DNA from: Seongchinamella unica
GTDB lineage: Bacteria; Pseudomonadota; Gammaproteobacteria; Pseudomonadales; Halieaceae
NCBI RefSeq assembly: GCF_004354085.1
Contig: NZ_SMSE01000001.1
Span: 419,335-483,334 of the forward strand
Direction of reading: 5' to 3'
DNA length: 64,000 bases
Shown: positions 53,537-63,794 of the stretch, one piece after another
How positions within the stretch are numbered: the stretch's first letter is position 1
Layout: each line of letters opens with the position of its first letter
The notes under the pieces: model-generated
The model's database searches: none
Told to the model about the DNA's origin: nothing
Seen by the model: only the letters and a program-made list of their open reading frames with translations
Translations under genes and position numbers: made by a program

Positions 53537-55252
53537 ATGAATGACAAGGGTATAGGGCAACTCAGTGGCCTCGCGGGGAGGCTCGTCGCCGAGGGATTGA
53601 TCTCCGCGGAAGAGGCTTCCCAGGCCCAGCGCGAGGCGTCCATGGAGCAGGTGCCCCTGGTCAGCTATCTGGTGGAGAAGAAGAATGTCGACAGCCGGCG
53701 CCTGGCGGCGGTCGCCTCCCAGGAGTTTGGTGTTCCCCAGTTCGACGCCACCTGTTTCGACCTGACGGTCATTCCCCAGGGGGTGGTACAGGTCGAGCTG
53801 GTGATCAAGCACCACGCACTGCCGCTCTTCCGCCGCGGGAACCGGCTGTTCATCGCCGTATCCGACCCCACCAACCTGGCGGCCCTGGACGAGATCAAGT
53901 TCCATACCGGGATCAATACTGACGCGGTGCTGCTGGAAGAGCGCGCACTCACCAAGATGATCAATACCTGGGTGGACACCCAGGACACCCTGAGCGATGG
54001 CCTTGATGCTATCGACGCCGAAGACCTCGAGGGCATCGACGTCTCCTCCGGCGAGGGCGATGCCGACGAGGGTAACGACGCGGTTGATGAAACGCCTATC
54101 GTGCGCTTCGTCAACAAGGTCTTGATAGACGCCATCAAGCAGGGCGCTTCTGATATTCACTTTGAGCCCTACGAGCACGACTACCGGGTGCGGTTCCGCA
54201 CCGATGGCGTATTGCGGGAGATGGTCAGGCCACCCCGTAATCTGTCCGCACGGCTGGCGGCCCGTCTCAAGGTGATGTCACAAATGGACATCTCCGAGCG
54301 ACGCATTCCCCAGGACGGCCGTATCCAGATGAAGCTGTCACGCAACCGGGCAATCGACTTTCGTGTCAACACGCTGCCGACCCTGTTCGGTGAGAAGATC
54401 GTGCTGCGTATCCTTGATCCCAGCAGCGCCCAGTTGGGCATCGACGCACTGGGTTACGAGCCGGAGCAGAAGGAACTGTATCTCAAGGCCCTCAACCAGC
54501 CCCAGGGCATGATCCTGGTGACCGGTCCCACCGGTTCCGGTAAAACGGTCTCCCTGTACACCGGCCTCAACATTCTCAACACCCCGGAGCGCAACATCTC
54601 CACCGCGGAAGACCCGGTCGAAATCAACCTCGCCGGCATCAACCAGGTGCATGTCAATCCCAAGGTCGGCCTGAATTTCGCCGAGGCCCTGCGCTCATTC
54701 CTGCGCCAGGACCCGGACATCATCATGGTCGGTGAGATCCGCGACCTGGAAACGGCCGAAATCGCCATCAAGGCGGCACAGACCGGTCACCTGGTGTTGT
54801 CCACACTGCACACCAACAGCGCCGCCGAAACCATTACCCGCATGCTGAACATGGGGGTACCTTCATTCAACCTGGCCACCTCCGTTGACCTGATCATCGC
54901 CCAGCGCCTGGCACGCCGGCTGTGCAAGGAATGTGCGGTACCGGCCGACGAGATCCCCCACGACACACTGATCAATGAGGGATTCTCCGAAGCGCAGCTC
55001 GCTGACGCCAGGATCATGAAGGCGGTGGGCTGTGATCTGTGCAACGACGGCTACAAGGGGCGGGTGGGTATTTACGAGGTGGTGCGCATAACACCCAAGA
55101 TCGCCTCACTCATTATGGAAGAAGGTAACTCGATTCAGATTCAGGAAGCGGCCACCAGAGAGGGCTTTAACACCCTGCGGACGTCGGCCCTGCGCAAAGT
55201 GGCGCAGGGCATCACCTCGCTGGAAGAGGCCAACCGTATCACGGTGGACTGA
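53537..55252 (+). CDS. pilB: Type IV pilus extension ATPase PilB
   Basis: PilB is the hexameric ATPase that drives pilus polymerisation. It has 571 residues. An N-terminal MshEN-like region (about 1-150) precedes the ATPase core. That core has P-loop GPTGSGKTVSLYTGL, the Walker-B region DPDIIMVGEIRDLETAEIA and STLHTNSAA. Zinc-binding CKEC and CDLC pairs are also present. MshEN-type domains can bind c-di-GMP in some family members, but I did not verify both repeats. It is the first gene of pilBCD-coaE and is divergent from pilA. Confidence 0.97.
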   Translation: MNDKGIGQLSGLAGRLVAEGLISAEEASQAQREASMEQVPLVSYLVEKKNVDSRRLAAVASQEFGVPQFDATCFDLTVIPQGVVQVELVIKHHALPLFRRGNRLFIAVSDPTNLAALDEIKFHTGINTDAVLLEERALTKMINTWVDTQDTLSDGLDAIDAEDLEGIDVSSGEGDADEGNDAVDETPIVRFVNKVLIDAIKQGASDIHFEPYEHDYRVRFRTDGVLREMVRPPRNLSARLAARLKVMSQMDISERRIPQDGRIQMKLSRNRAIDFRVNTLPTLFGEKIVLRILDPSSAQLGIDALGYEPEQKELYLKALNQPQGMILVTGPTGSGKTVSLYTGLNILNTPERNISTAEDPVEINLAGINQVHVNPKVGLNFAEALRSFLRQDPDIIMVGEIRDLETAEIAIKAAQTGHLVLSTLHTNSAAETITRMLNMGVPSFNLATSVDLIIAQRLARRLCKECAVPADEIPHDTLINEGFSEAQLADARIMKAVGCDLCNDGYKGRVGIYEVVRITPKIASLIMEEGNSIQIQEAATREGFNTLRTSALRKVAQGITSLEEANRITVD

Positions 55253-55288
55253 GATAACTAAAGGACTGGAACAGGGGCGGTAACAACT

Positions 55289-56509
55289 ATGGCAACGGTA
55301 ACAGGCAACGATGTATTTACCTGGAGCGGCGTCGACAAGAACGGACGCAACTCCAAGGGCGAGATATCTGCGTCCAGCAGCGCAATGGCCAAGGCGCAGC
55401 TGCGGCGACAGGGCATCAAACCCAAGACCGTCAAGAAAAAACCCAAGCCACTGTTTGGCTCCGGCCAGGGCAAGGCGATCAAAGCCGCCGATATCGCCAT
55501 TTTCACCCGCCAGCTGGCTACCATGATGAAAGCCGGCGTGCCGCTGGTGCAGAGCTTTGAGATTGTGGGCGACGGGCTGGACAAGCCGCGCATGCGCACC
55601 CTGGTCGCCGAGATCAGGAACGATGTCGCCTCTGGCTCCGGGCTGGCCCCATCGCTGGCCAAACACCCCAGGCACTTCGATGACCTGTTCTGCAGCCTGA
55701 TCGCCTCCGGCGAAGAGTCCGGTACCCTGGAAGTCATGCTGGACCGGGTCGCCACCTACAAGGAAAAGACCGAGGCCCTCAAGGCCAAGATCCGCAAGGC
55801 GATGACTTATCCCATCGCGGTCATGGTGGTCGCCGTCGTCGTTACCCTGATCCTGCTGATCAAGGTAATCCCGGTGTTCGCCAGCACCTTCCAGAACTTC
55901 GGCTCCGACCTGCCGGCCTTCACCCAGTGGGTACTCAATATTTCCGAGTTCGTGCAGGAGTGGTGGTTTATCGCCCTGCTGGGGATGGTTGCCATTGCCT
56001 TTGCGTTCCGCGAACTCAAGTTCCGATCGGTGCGCTTTTCCGAATGGCTGGACCAGTTGGCGCTAAAGTTCCCGATCGTCGGCGGCATTGTGCACGACGC
56101 GGTGATCGCCCGTTTCTCGCGCACCCTGGCCACCACTTTCGCAGCCGGCGTGCCGCTGGTTGACGCGCTGGAATCAACCGCCGGCGCGGCCGGCAACTCG
56201 GTGTATAGCAAGGCGATCCGCCAGATCAAGGACGATGTCACCACCGGTTCCACCCTCTATAACTCCATCAAGGCCACCGGACTGTTTCCCAACATGCTGC
56301 TGCAAATGGTGTCCATTGGCGAGGAATCCGGCGCCCTTGATGACATGCTCAGCAAAGTGGCCGATCATTACGAACAGGCCGTGGATGACGCGGTGGACAA
56401 CCTCAGCTCCCTGCTGGAGCCGTTGATCATGTCCATACTGGGTGTGCTGGTCGGCGGCCTGCTGATCGCCATGTACCTGCCCATCTTCATGCTCGGATCG
56501 GTCATCTAG
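55289..56509 (+). CDS. pilC: Type IV pilus inner-membrane platform protein PilC
   Basis: PilC is the polytopic platform protein that couples the PilB and PilT motors to pilin insertion. It has 406 residues with two GspF/PilC domains (about 70-200 and 275-400) and three strong hydrophobic helices. The motif FTRQLATMMKAGVPLVQS and its repeat FSRTLATTFAAGVPLVDA mark the two halves. It is 36 nt after pilB and 8 nt before pilD. Confidence 0.97.
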   Translation: MATVTGNDVFTWSGVDKNGRNSKGEISASSSAMAKAQLRRQGIKPKTVKKKPKPLFGSGQGKAIKAADIAIFTRQLATMMKAGVPLVQSFEIVGDGLDKPRMRTLVAEIRNDVASGSGLAPSLAKHPRHFDDLFCSLIASGEESGTLEVMLDRVATYKEKTEALKAKIRKAMTYPIAVMVVAVVVTLILLIKVIPVFASTFQNFGSDLPAFTQWVLNISEFVQEWWFIALLGMVAIAFAFRELKFRSVRFSEWLDQLALKFPIVGGIVHDAVIARFSRTLATTFAAGVPLVDALESTAGAAGNSVYSKAIRQIKDDVTTGSTLYNSIKATGLFPNMLLQMVSIGEESGALDDMLSKVADHYEQAVDDAVDNLSSLLEPLIMSILGVLVGGLLIAMYLPIFMLGSVI

Positions 56510-56517
56510 GCTTTACA

Positions 56518-57381
56518 TTGGACGTACTAAACCAGCACAGCTGGCTGCTCTACCTGTGCCTGCTGTCGCTGGGGCTGGTGGTTGGCAGTTTTCTCAACGT
56601 GGTCATACATCGACTGCCCATCATGATGGAGTCACGCTGGCGCAGGGATTGCTGTGAGCTGCTGGAACTGGAGCAGGAAAAACAGGAGCAGGCGCTGGGC
56701 CTTGCTTTCCCCAACTCCCACTGCCCCGGTTGCAAGGCACCGATACGGGCCTGGCAGAATATTCCCGTATTGAGCTACCTGCTGCTGCGCGGCCGCTGTG
56801 CCAATTGCGGCATCAGGATCTCCCTGCGCTATCCGCTGGTGGAACTGCTTACCGGCCTGTTGACCCTGTCGCTGGCCTGGTTTTACCCGGCCTCCCCCGC
56901 CCTGCTGGGGGCCATTCTTTTCACCTGGGCACTCATCGCCCTGACCATGATCGATATCGATCACCAGTTGCTGCCGGATGACATCACCCTGCCGCTGCTA
57001 TGGCTGGGCTTGCTGTTCAATATTTTCGGCACGTTCGCCGACCTCGGCGATGCGGTAATCGGCGCCATGGCCGGTTACCTGGTGCTGTGGAGCATCTACT
57101 GGTTATTCAAGCTGCTCACGGGCAAGGAGGGCATGGGCTACGGTGACTTCAAGCTACTGGCCGCACTTGGCGCCTGGTTGGGCTGGCAGGCGCTGCCCCT
57201 GATTATCCTCTTGTCCTCACTGGTGGGTGCCGTGGTCGGTATCGGCCTCATGGTTGCCAAAAAACGCGGCAGGGACATCCCCATTCCCTTTGGCCCCTAC
57301 CTCGCCGCCGCCGGCTGGATTGCCATGCTCTGGGGAGAATCACTCACCAGCGCTTATTTCAGCGCCACGGGTTTCAACTGA
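56518..57381 (+). CDS. pilD: Bifunctional prepilin peptidase/N-methyltransferase PilD
   Basis: PilD cleaves prepilin leaders and methylates the new N-terminal residue. It has 287 residues and about eight membrane helices, with a TTG start at 56518. The zinc-binding cysteines C69, C72, C94 and C97 and the two catalytic aspartates D146 ([11 protein letters not shown]) and D210 (GMGYGD) are present. No gspO accompanies the gsp operon, so PilD probably also processes GspG, H, I, J and K. Its stop overlaps the coaE start (TGATG). Confidence 0.96.
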   Translation: MDVLNQHSWLLYLCLLSLGLVVGSFLNVVIHRLPIMMESRWRRDCCELLELEQEKQEQALGLAFPNSHCPGCKAPIRAWQNIPVLSYLLLRGRCANCGIRISLRYPLVELLTGLLTLSLAWFYPASPALLGAILFTWALIALTMIDIDHQLLPDDITLPLLWLGLLFNIFGTFADLGDAVIGAMAGYLVLWSIYWLFKLLTGKEGMGYGDFKLLAALGAWLGWQALPLIILLSSLVGAVVGIGLMVAKKRGRDIPIPFGPYLAAAGWIAMLWGESLTSAYFSATGFN

Positions 57382-57992
57382 TGGGACTGGTGATCGGCAT
57401 TACCGGCGGCATCGGCAGCGGAAAATCCGCGGTGACCCGCAGGTTTGAGCAGAAAGGCATCGCGGTCGTTGATGCGGATCTGGCGGCCAGGGTGGTGGTC
57501 GAGCCCGGCGGGCCGGCACTCGCCGCCATCGCCGATCATTTCGGCGACGATATCCTCCAGGCTGACGGCTCCCTGGACCGGGCTGCACTCAGGCAGAAGG
57601 TCTTCGCTGACGACAGCGAGCGCAGGTGGCTGGAACAACTCACCCACCCGTTGATCGGCCAGGAGATAGCGGACCAATTGCGGGCGGCCACTTCGCCTTA
57701 CGCGATTCTCGCCTCACCCCTGTTACTGGAGACCAGCCAGCGACAGCTGGCCGACCTGGTCGTGGTGGTGGATGTACCCGAGGAGGTGCAACTGCAGCGA
57801 ACCATGGCCAGGGACGACAATGATGAGGCTCAGGTGAGGCGCATCATGGCCGCGCAAATGCAGCGCCAGGAGCGACTGGAGCAGGCCGATATTGTCATTG
57901 ATAACTCGAGATCGCTGGCGGAGCTGGACCTGGTGGTCACTGAGTTACACAAGGAGTTTCTGGCCCGGGCAGAACTTGGAGCCAGTCAGTAA
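57381..57992 (+). CDS. coaE: Dephospho-CoA kinase
   Basis: CoaE phosphorylates dephospho-CoA in the last step of coenzyme A synthesis. It has 203 residues. The P-loop [18 protein letters not shown] is at the N-terminus, and [18 protein letters not shown] and the lid region R-M-A-A-Q-M-Q are typical. It follows pilD as in many gammaproteobacteria, but the usual next genes zapD and yacG are missing. Confidence 0.95.
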   Translation: MGLVIGITGGIGSGKSAVTRRFEQKGIAVVDADLAARVVVEPGGPALAAIADHFGDDILQADGSLDRAALRQKVFADDSERRWLEQLTHPLIGQEIADQLRAATSPYAILASPLLLETSQRQLADLVVVVDVPEEVQLQRTMARDDNDEAQVRRIMAAQMQRQERLEQADIVIDNSRSLAELDLVVTELHKEFLARAELGASQ

Positions 57993-58080
57993 ACCCGCTG
58001 GCTGCCACCTCCGGGGCGGGGAAATGCTGAGGTTGAGTGGCATCTTTCCGGGGGCGCTGATTCCAGCCTTTTTCAGAGGA

Positions 58081-58109
58081 CGCTGGATTCCCGCCTTCGC
58101 GGGAATGAC
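58081..58109. repeat. REP-like palindromic repeat, copy 3
   Basis: The stem ATTCCCGC / GCGGGAAT surrounds the loop CTTC and is flanked by CGCTGG and GACG. It has the same architecture as the copies at 53199 and 53263. Its right end runs directly into a tandem array of 9-bp units. Confidence 0.88.
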
Positions 58110-58244
58110 GGGAAGAACGGGAAGAACGGGAAGAACGGGAATGACGGGATTGGCGGGAATGACGGGAATGGCGGGAATGGCGGGAATGGCGGGAATGGCG
58201 GGAATGGCGGGAAGGACGGGAATGACGGGAATGACGGGATTGGC
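58101..58244. repeat. Tandem array of sixteen 9-bp units
   Basis: Sixteen consecutive 9-bp units of the form GGGAATGGC, GGGAATGAC, GGGAAGAAC, GGGATTGGC or GGGAAGGAC fill 144 bp. The first unit (GGGAATGAC) is the right arm end of the palindromic repeat. Frames on both strands remain open through it because 9 is a multiple of 3, but I see no sign that it is translated. It ends 18 bp before the mutT stop codon. Confidence 0.92.
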
Positions 58245-58262
58245 GGAAAGGGCTCAGGGAGC

Positions 58263-58658
58263 CTAAGGGAGCAGCGCCCGCAGGGCCGGGATAATCGGCT
58301 CATTCGCCGCAGGAAAATCGTACTCCAGCAAGGCCTCCACCGGCACCCAGTCCATGGGTTGTCCCTCCAGCGCCCTGGGTCGACCGCTGAACTCCCACAC
58401 CACGTGCACATCCAGCAGCACCGATTTATCGTCGTAATCGTGCCGGATTGCAATCAGTGGCGAGGTGCGTAGCGGCTCGATATCGAGTTCTTCGCGCAGC
58501 TCGCGGGATAAAGCGACGGCCAGGCTCTCCCCCGGCTCGACCTTGCCACCGGGAAATTCCCACAAACCGCCCTGGTGTGCATGCTCCGGACGCCGGGTCA
58601 GCAAGATATTCTGTTGGGCGTCGAGAATCACCCCTACCGCGACGTGCACCCGTTTCAT
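58263..58658 (-). CDS. mutT: MutT, 8-oxo-dGTP pyrophosphohydrolase
   Basis: MutT is a Nudix hydrolase that removes oxidised guanine nucleotides. The ATG at 58658 gives 131 residues, matching the family. The Nudix box is GGKVEPGESLAVALSRELREELDI (key residues G, E and REL-EE at about 36-58). The argJ stop and mutT start are one base apart (TGACATG), so mutT is probably translated by coupling to argJ. Confidence 0.93.
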   Translation of the reverse strand: MKRVHVAVGVILDAQQNILLTRRPEHAHQGGLWEFPGGKVEPGESLAVALSRELREELDIEPLRTSPLIAIRHDYDDKSVLLDVHVVWEFSGRPRALEGQPMDWVPVEALLEYDFPAANEPIIPALRALLP

Positions 58659-58659
58659 G

Positions 58660-59886
58660 TCAGGTGCGATACTCGGCGTTGATGCGCACGTAATCGTAGG
58701 AGAAATCCGAGGTCCAGACACTGGCGCTGACGTCACCCCGATTGAGCTCGACGCGGATGACAATATCTTCCGGTGCCATCGCTGCAACACCCTGTTCTTC
58801 GGTATAGGAGGCGGCGCGACAGCCATTTTCTGCGATCAGTACCTCATTGAGGTAAACACCGATCCTGTTCACATCGAGATCGGGCACGCCGGCGCGACCA
58901 ATCGCCGCCAGTAACCGGCCCCAGTTGGGATCGGAGGCGAACAGTGCGGTTTTAACCAGCGGCGAATGGGCAATGGTGAAGGCCACATCCAGGCATTCAT
59001 CCTCTGACACGCCGCCCTTGACCTCGACGGTCACAAACTTGCTGGCCCCCTCGCCGTCGCGCACAAGCCCCTGGGCCAGCGCCACACAGACTTCTTCGAC
59101 GGCATCAGCCAGTGCTCGGTACAAGGGCTCGTCGGCGCTGGCAAGTTCGCTGTTACCCGCCGCACCGGTGGCCACCAGCACACAGGCGTCGTTGGTGGAC
59201 GTATCGCCGTCAATACTGATACGGTTAAAGGAGATATCGACGGCCTCGCGGAGAATACCCTGCAACAGGGCCGCATCCACTGCCGCATTGGTCGCCAGGT
59301 AACCCAGCATGGTTGCCATATTGGGGCGAATCATACCGGCGCCCTTGGCGATACCGGTGACCACGTAGTCCCGGCCTTCGCAACTGAATTGCACACTGGC
59401 GCCCTTGGGTCGGGTGTCGGTGGTCAAAATCCCCTCGGCCGCCGCTGCCCAGCCGTCTTCCGCCAGGTTATCAACGGCCCCGGGGACGGCAGCGCTGATG
59501 CGATCCACCGGCAACAGCTCACCGATCACCCCGGTGGAGAAGGGCAACACCGCGCTCGCCGCCACTCCGGTTGCCGCGGCAACGGCCTCACAGCAGGCCC
59601 TGGCATCGGCGATTCCCCGCTCACCGGTGCCGGCATTGGCATTGCCGGTGTTGGTCAGCAGGTAGGCCGGCTGGCCGGCTGAGCGGGACAGGTGTTCCCT
59701 GGCGACAGTGACCGGGGCGGCACAAAAGGCATTGCCGGTGAACACGCCCGCACAGTGGCTGCCGGGGGCCAGTTCCATCAATACCAGGTCCCTGCGCCCC
59801 GCGGTTTTGACACCCGCAGACACGGTCGCCAGGCGAACGCCGGGCACAGGGAGCAATTCAGGCAGCTTGTCTTCGCCTACAGCCAT
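58660..59886 (-). CDS. argJ: Bifunctional ornithine acetyltransferase/N-acetylglutamate synthase ArgJ
   Basis: ArgJ recycles the acetyl group between N-acetylornithine and glutamate in arginine synthesis. It has 408 residues. The self-cleavage region GMIRPNMATMLGYLATNA is present, with the Thr of the ATML motif as the new N-terminal nucleophile. The order secA-argJ-mutT is the same as in Pseudomonas. It begins 15 nt after secA. Confidence 0.96.
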   Translation of the reverse strand: MAVGEDKLPELLPVPGVRLATVSAGVKTAGRRDLVLMELAPGSHCAGVFTGNAFCAAPVTVAREHLSRSAGQPAYLLTNTGNANAGTGERGIADARACCEAVAAATGVAASAVLPFSTGVIGELLPVDRISAAVPGAVDNLAEDGWAAAAEGILTTDTRPKGASVQFSCEGRDYVVTGIAKGAGMIRPNMATMLGYLATNAAVDAALLQGILREAVDISFNRISIDGDTSTNDACVLVATGAAGNSELASADEPLYRALADAVEEVCVALAQGLVRDGEGASKFVTVEVKGGVSEDECLDVAFTIAHSPLVKTALFASDPNWGRLLAAIGRAGVPDLDVNRIGVYLNEVLIAENGCRAASYTEEQGVAAMAPEDIVIRVELNRGDVSASVWTSDFSYDYVRINAEYRT

Positions 59887-59901
59887 GGGCCTACTCCGCG
59901 C

Positions 59902-62622
59902 TTACAGTTTGCCGCAGCATTGCTTGTACTTTTTGCCGCTGCCACAGGGGCAGGGGTCGTTGCGCCCCACCTTCGGTTGCTCACGGACAAAGGTCTCCGG
60001 CACCACCGGAGACTGTTGTTGCGGCGGCTGCCCGGCATCGGCTTCGGGACCGGCCATGCCGGAGGCTTCGGCGTGCTGGAATGCCAGCTTTTCCCGCTCC
60101 GCCGCTTCCCGTCGCTGTTGTTCGATCAATGCCGCCTCGTCCTGGCGCTGGATCTGCACGTGGCTGAGGAAGCGGATCACTTCCTGTTTGAGGTTACTGA
60201 GCAATTCCTCGAACAGGGCAAAGGACTCACGCTTGTACTCCTGCTTGGGGTTCTTCTGGGCATAGGCCCGCAGGTGGATGCCCTGGCGCAGGTGGTCCAT
60301 GGTCGCCAGGTGTTCTTTCCAGAGGGTATCGAGCACCTGCAGCATGATCTGCTTCTCTATCTTGCGCATGTCCGGGCCGACCGCGTCGCTCTTGGCATCG
60401 TAGGCCGCCTGCACTTCACCAACAATGCGCTCGCGCAGGGCTTCCTCATGCAGCTTATCGTCCTCTTCCAGCCATTGCTGCAGCGGCAGGCTGATGGCGA
60501 ACTCCGCCTCCAGGGCTTTTTCCAGCCCGGGAACGTCCCACTGCTCCTCCACGCTCATGGGCGGAATGTGACTGTCGATCGCTTCGTTCACCACGTCGGC
60601 ACGGATCAGGGTAATGGTCTCGGATATGTCCGCCTCGCCGAGCAGATCGTTGCGCTGCTCGTAGATAATCTGGCGCTGGTCGTTGGCCACGTCATCGTAT
60701 TCCAGCAGCTGTTTGCGAATATCGAAGTTACGGCCTTCCACCTTGCGCTGGGCCTTCTCGATGGCGTTGGTCACCATGCGATGCTCGATGGCCTCGCCCT
60801 TCTCCATACCCAGGGCCTGCATGAAATTCTTGACCCGGTCGGAGGCGAAGATACGCATCAGGTTGTCTTCCAGCGACAGGTAGAAACGCGACACTCCCGG
60901 GTCACCCTGGCGACCGGCCCGGCCTCGCAGCTGGTTGTCGATACGGCGGGATTCGTGGCGTTCGGTACCGAGAATATGCAGTCCGCCGGCCTCCAGCACC
61001 TGCTTGTGACGCTCCTCCCAGGCAGCCTTCAACTCCGCCTTGCGGCCCTCACTGATTTCGCCGGCAGCGGCAATCTCCGCCTCCAGGTTACCACCGAGGA
61101 CGATATCGGTACCGCGACCGGCCATGTTGGTGGCAATGGTCACCACCCCGGGGCGACCGGCCTGGGCAATAATTTCCGCTTCCTGCTCGTGGTACTTGGC
61201 GTTGAGCACCTTGTGCTGGATCCTGGCCTGACGGAACCTGGTGGAGAGTTCCTCAGAGGTCTCCACCGAGGCGGTGCCGACCAGGACCGGTGCACCGTTC
61301 TCCATGCATTCCTTGACGTCGGCAACAATCGCGTCGAATTTCTCTTCCCGGCTCAGGTAAACCAGGTCGTTCAGGTCCTTGCGCTTCTGTTTCACGTTGG
61401 TGGGAATCACCAACACTTCCAGCCCGTAGATCTGGCGGAACTCGAAGGCTTCCGTATCGGCGGTACCGGTCATGCCGGCAAGTTTGCCGTAGAGACGGAA
61501 GTAATTCTGGAAAGTGGTAGAGGCGAGGGTCTGGCTTTCACTCTGGATCGCCACACCTTCCTTGGCCTCAATGGCCTGGTGCAGGCCCTCCGAAAGGCGG
61601 CGCCCGGGCATCGTCCGTCCGGTGTGCTCGTCGATCAGCACCACCTGGCCATCCTGGACGATGTACTCCACGTCCTTGTGAAACAGGACATGGGCACGCA
61701 GCCCGGAATACACGTGGTGCAGCAGGTTGAGATTGGTGGCGGCATAGAGGCTGTCGCCTTCTTCCAGCAACTTTTCCCGGATCATCAGTTCCTCGATGAA
61801 CTCGTGGCCCGCCTCGGTCAGTTCTACCTGGCGCTGTTTCTCGTCCACCGTGAAATGACCGGCCTCGCCCTCGAGGTCCGGCTTCAGGGACGGAATGAGA
61901 CGATTGATCTTCTTGTACAGTTCCGAACTGTCCTCGGTTGCGCCGGAGATCACCAGCGGCGTGCGCGCCTCATCAATCAGGATCGAGTCGACCTCGTCGA
62001 CAATGGCAAAAGCCAGCTGCCCCTGCATGCGGTCTTCCAGGGTGAAGGCCATATTGTCACGCAGGTAATCGAAGCCGAACTCATTGTTGGTGCCGTAGAT
62101 GATATCGGCACTGTAGGCATCCCGCTTCTGTTCGGCGGACTGGCCTGAACGAATAACACCGACAGAGATACCCAGAAACTCGTACAGCGGCCCCATCCAG
62201 CTGGCATCCCGGGTCGCCAGGTAGTCGTTAACGGTGATCAGGTGTACGCCGTTACCGGTCAGGGCATTGAGATAGGCGGGCAGCGTGGCCACCAGCGTCT
62301 TGCCTTCACCGGTGCGCATTTCAGCAATCTTGCCCTCGTGCAGGGCCATACCGCCGATCAACTGCACATCGAAGTGGCGCATGCCCAGCACTCGCTCACC
62401 GGCTTCGCGGACCACGGCGAAGGCCTCGGGAAGAATGTCATCCAGCGACTTGCCCTCAGCCAGTTGCTGCTTGAACCCGGCGGTTTTGGCCGCCAGCTCT
62501 TCGTCAGAGAGGGCCTTTGTTTCGTCTGCCAGGGCGTTGACCTTCTTCACCACCTTGCCCATGCGCTTCAGCTCCCGGTCATTGCGGGAACCAAAAATCA
62601 TTTTCAGGAATTTGCTAATCAT
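59902..62622 (-). CDS. secA: Preprotein translocase ATPase SecA
   Basis: SecA is the ATPase motor of the Sec translocase. It has 906 residues. The Walker [19 protein letters not shown], the [15 protein letters not shown] region, [10 protein letters not shown] and [10 protein letters not shown] are present. The C-terminal zinc finger [14 protein letters not shown], which binds SecB, is intact. A long open frame on the opposite strand at 59692-62148 is a shadow. Confidence 0.98.
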   Translation of the reverse strand: MISKFLKMIFGSRNDRELKRMGKVVKKVNALADETKALSDEELAAKTAGFKQQLAEGKSLDDILPEAFAVVREAGERVLGMRHFDVQLIGGMALHEGKIAEMRTGEGKTLVATLPAYLNALTGNGVHLITVNDYLATRDASWMGPLYEFLGISVGVIRSGQSAEQKRDAYSADIIYGTNNEFGFDYLRDNMAFTLEDRMQGQLAFAIVDEVDSILIDEARTPLVISGATEDSSELYKKINRLIPSLKPDLEGEAGHFTVDEKQRQVELTEAGHEFIEELMIREKLLEEGDSLYAATNLNLLHHVYSGLRAHVLFHKDVEYIVQDGQVVLIDEHTGRTMPGRRLSEGLHQAIEAKEGVAIQSESQTLASTTFQNYFRLYGKLAGMTGTADTEAFEFRQIYGLEVLVIPTNVKQKRKDLNDLVYLSREEKFDAIVADVKECMENGAPVLVGTASVETSEELSTRFRQARIQHKVLNAKYHEQEAEIIAQAGRPGVVTIATNMAGRGTDIVLGGNLEAEIAAAGEISEGRKAELKAAWEERHKQVLEAGGLHILGTERHESRRIDNQLRGRAGRQGDPGVSRFYLSLEDNLMRIFASDRVKNFMQALGMEKGEAIEHRMVTNAIEKAQRKVEGRNFDIRKQLLEYDDVANDQRQIIYEQRNDLLGEADISETITLIRADVVNEAIDSHIPPMSVEEQWDVPGLEKALEAEFAISLPLQQWLEEDDKLHEEALRERIVGEVQAAYDAKSDAVGPDMRKIEKQIMLQVLDTLWKEHLATMDHLRQGIHLRAYAQKNPKQEYKRESFALFEELLSNLKQEVIRFLSHVQIQRQDEAALIEQQRREAAEREKLAFQHAEASGMAGPEADAGQPPQQQSPVVPETFVREQPKVGRNDPCPCGSGKKYKQCCGKL

Positions 62623-62709
62623 CAGCTGTTCTACTTGTCTCGAATACCGGGAAACCCACCGGCCGGTGCACGGCGGGCGGGGTCATCATAGTGGGATTTC
62701 AGGGTGGCG

Positions 62710-63639
62710 TCAGCGCCGGGTGCGTCGCACGTAACTGGAGGGATCGACCGAGCGGCCGTGTTTAAACACTTCGTAATGAACGTGGGCACCCGTGGAGCGG
62801 CCGGTGGACCCCATCAGGGCAATCGCCTGGCCCTTGCGGACCACATCCCCGGGCTTGACCAGAGATTCCTTGTTGTGGGAGTAGCGGGTGACAAAGCCGT
62901 CACCGTGGGAGATTTCTACCATCTCCCCATAGCCCGACCGGCTACCGGTATAGGTCACCACACCGGAGGCCACTGCGATAACGTTAGTGCCTTCCTTGCC
63001 CGCGAAATCGATACCGTGGTGGAAAGCGGGCTTGCCGGTGAAGGGGTCGTTGCGTTTGCCGTAATAAGAGGAAATCCAGCCCTTCTCTATCGGCCGACCG
63101 GACAACCAGCTCTGCTCTTCCAGCTTGCGATTGGCGAGCAGGGTCTCGAGAATCTCCAGCTGCTGTTCCCGGTCGGTCAAACGGGCCTCAAACAGCCCCA
63201 GTTCGGCGCTCAGGTCCGCGGTATCGTATTCAACATTGAATTCAGCACCGATAGGCCCACCAATGGCCGGCGGCCGGCTGAAGTCGAATTCACCCTCTTC
63301 CAGGTCTGCCATGGCTGTCAGGTGCTGGCCAAGGGCGTCCAGGCGGGTCATCCGCGCCTGTAACTGGGCCAGGTTGAGTGTCATGGCCTGCATTTTGCGT
63401 TCAGCCTGGGTTTGCAGCTCCGCCAGTTCTTTCTGCTGCTGCTCCAGTTCGTCCTGCAGACTGTCCAGGGCCAAGCCGCGCATCGAGTTCGCTTCGCTTT
63501 CCTGCCCCAGCAGGTAGCCACCGGCCACCAGCCCCAGGGGTAAACCCAGGCAGCAGAGGGATAACAGGGCACGGGACCAACGCCCCAGTTCCACGGAGCG
63601 AGAGCCCCCGTGCTTGCGACTAATGAGAATAACTTTCAT
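62710..63639 (-). CDS. M23-family (LytM) peptidoglycan endopeptidase-like protein
   Basis: This 309-residue protein has an N-terminal membrane anchor (about 23-46), a periplasmic coiled-coil (about 50-120) and a C-terminal M23 domain. The zinc-binding motifs HHGIDFAG and HVHYEV are intact, so it may be an active peptidase rather than an EnvC/NlpD-type activator. It lies between secA and lpxC as in Pseudomonas. It begins about 155 bp downstream of lpxC. Confidence 0.9.
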   Translation of the reverse strand: MKVILISRKHGGSRSVELGRWSRALLSLCCLGLPLGLVAGGYLLGQESEANSMRGLALDSLQDELEQQQKELAELQTQAERKMQAMTLNLAQLQARMTRLDALGQHLTAMADLEEGEFDFSRPPAIGGPIGAEFNVEYDTADLSAELGLFEARLTDREQQLEILETLLANRKLEEQSWLSGRPIEKGWISSYYGKRNDPFTGKPAFHHGIDFAGKEGTNVIAVASGVVTYTGSRSGYGEMVEISHGDGFVTRYSHNKESLVKPGDVVRKGQAIALMGSTGRSTGAHVHYEVFKHGRSVDPSSYVRRTRR

Positions 63640-63794
63640 TTACGCGGACACGAGGCAAATCGGCCGAGCACTATGCCACAAAAGCCCCGCAATGGCCATG
63701 GACTATGGCATGGAGATGTGAACGGGTACCCAGAATGGGGATCCCGGTTTTCCAGCGGCAGTGAGCACCGGTTTCACCGGGCCAGGCACCGCCC

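Noticed and set aside
58101-58244. Possible CRISPR array or repeat protein
   Set aside because: Units are only 9 bp with no spacers. Frames through it give simple FPxFP or GMTGMAG repeats with no start signal and no neighbouring cas genes.
59692-62148. 818-codon open frame opposite secA
   Set aside because: SecA is unmistakable on the minus strand with all motifs. The antisense frame is open because of strong codon bias and has no domain I can recognise.
63765-63780. CCGGT-TTC-ACCGG hairpin after lpxC as a terminator
   Set aside because: The stem is only 5 bp and no T-tract follows on the minus strand.
63640-63794. Expected dciA (DUF721) gene between lpxC and the M23 gene
   Set aside because: The 155-bp gap is too short and has no matching coding sequence, so I record the gene as not present here and do not annotate it.
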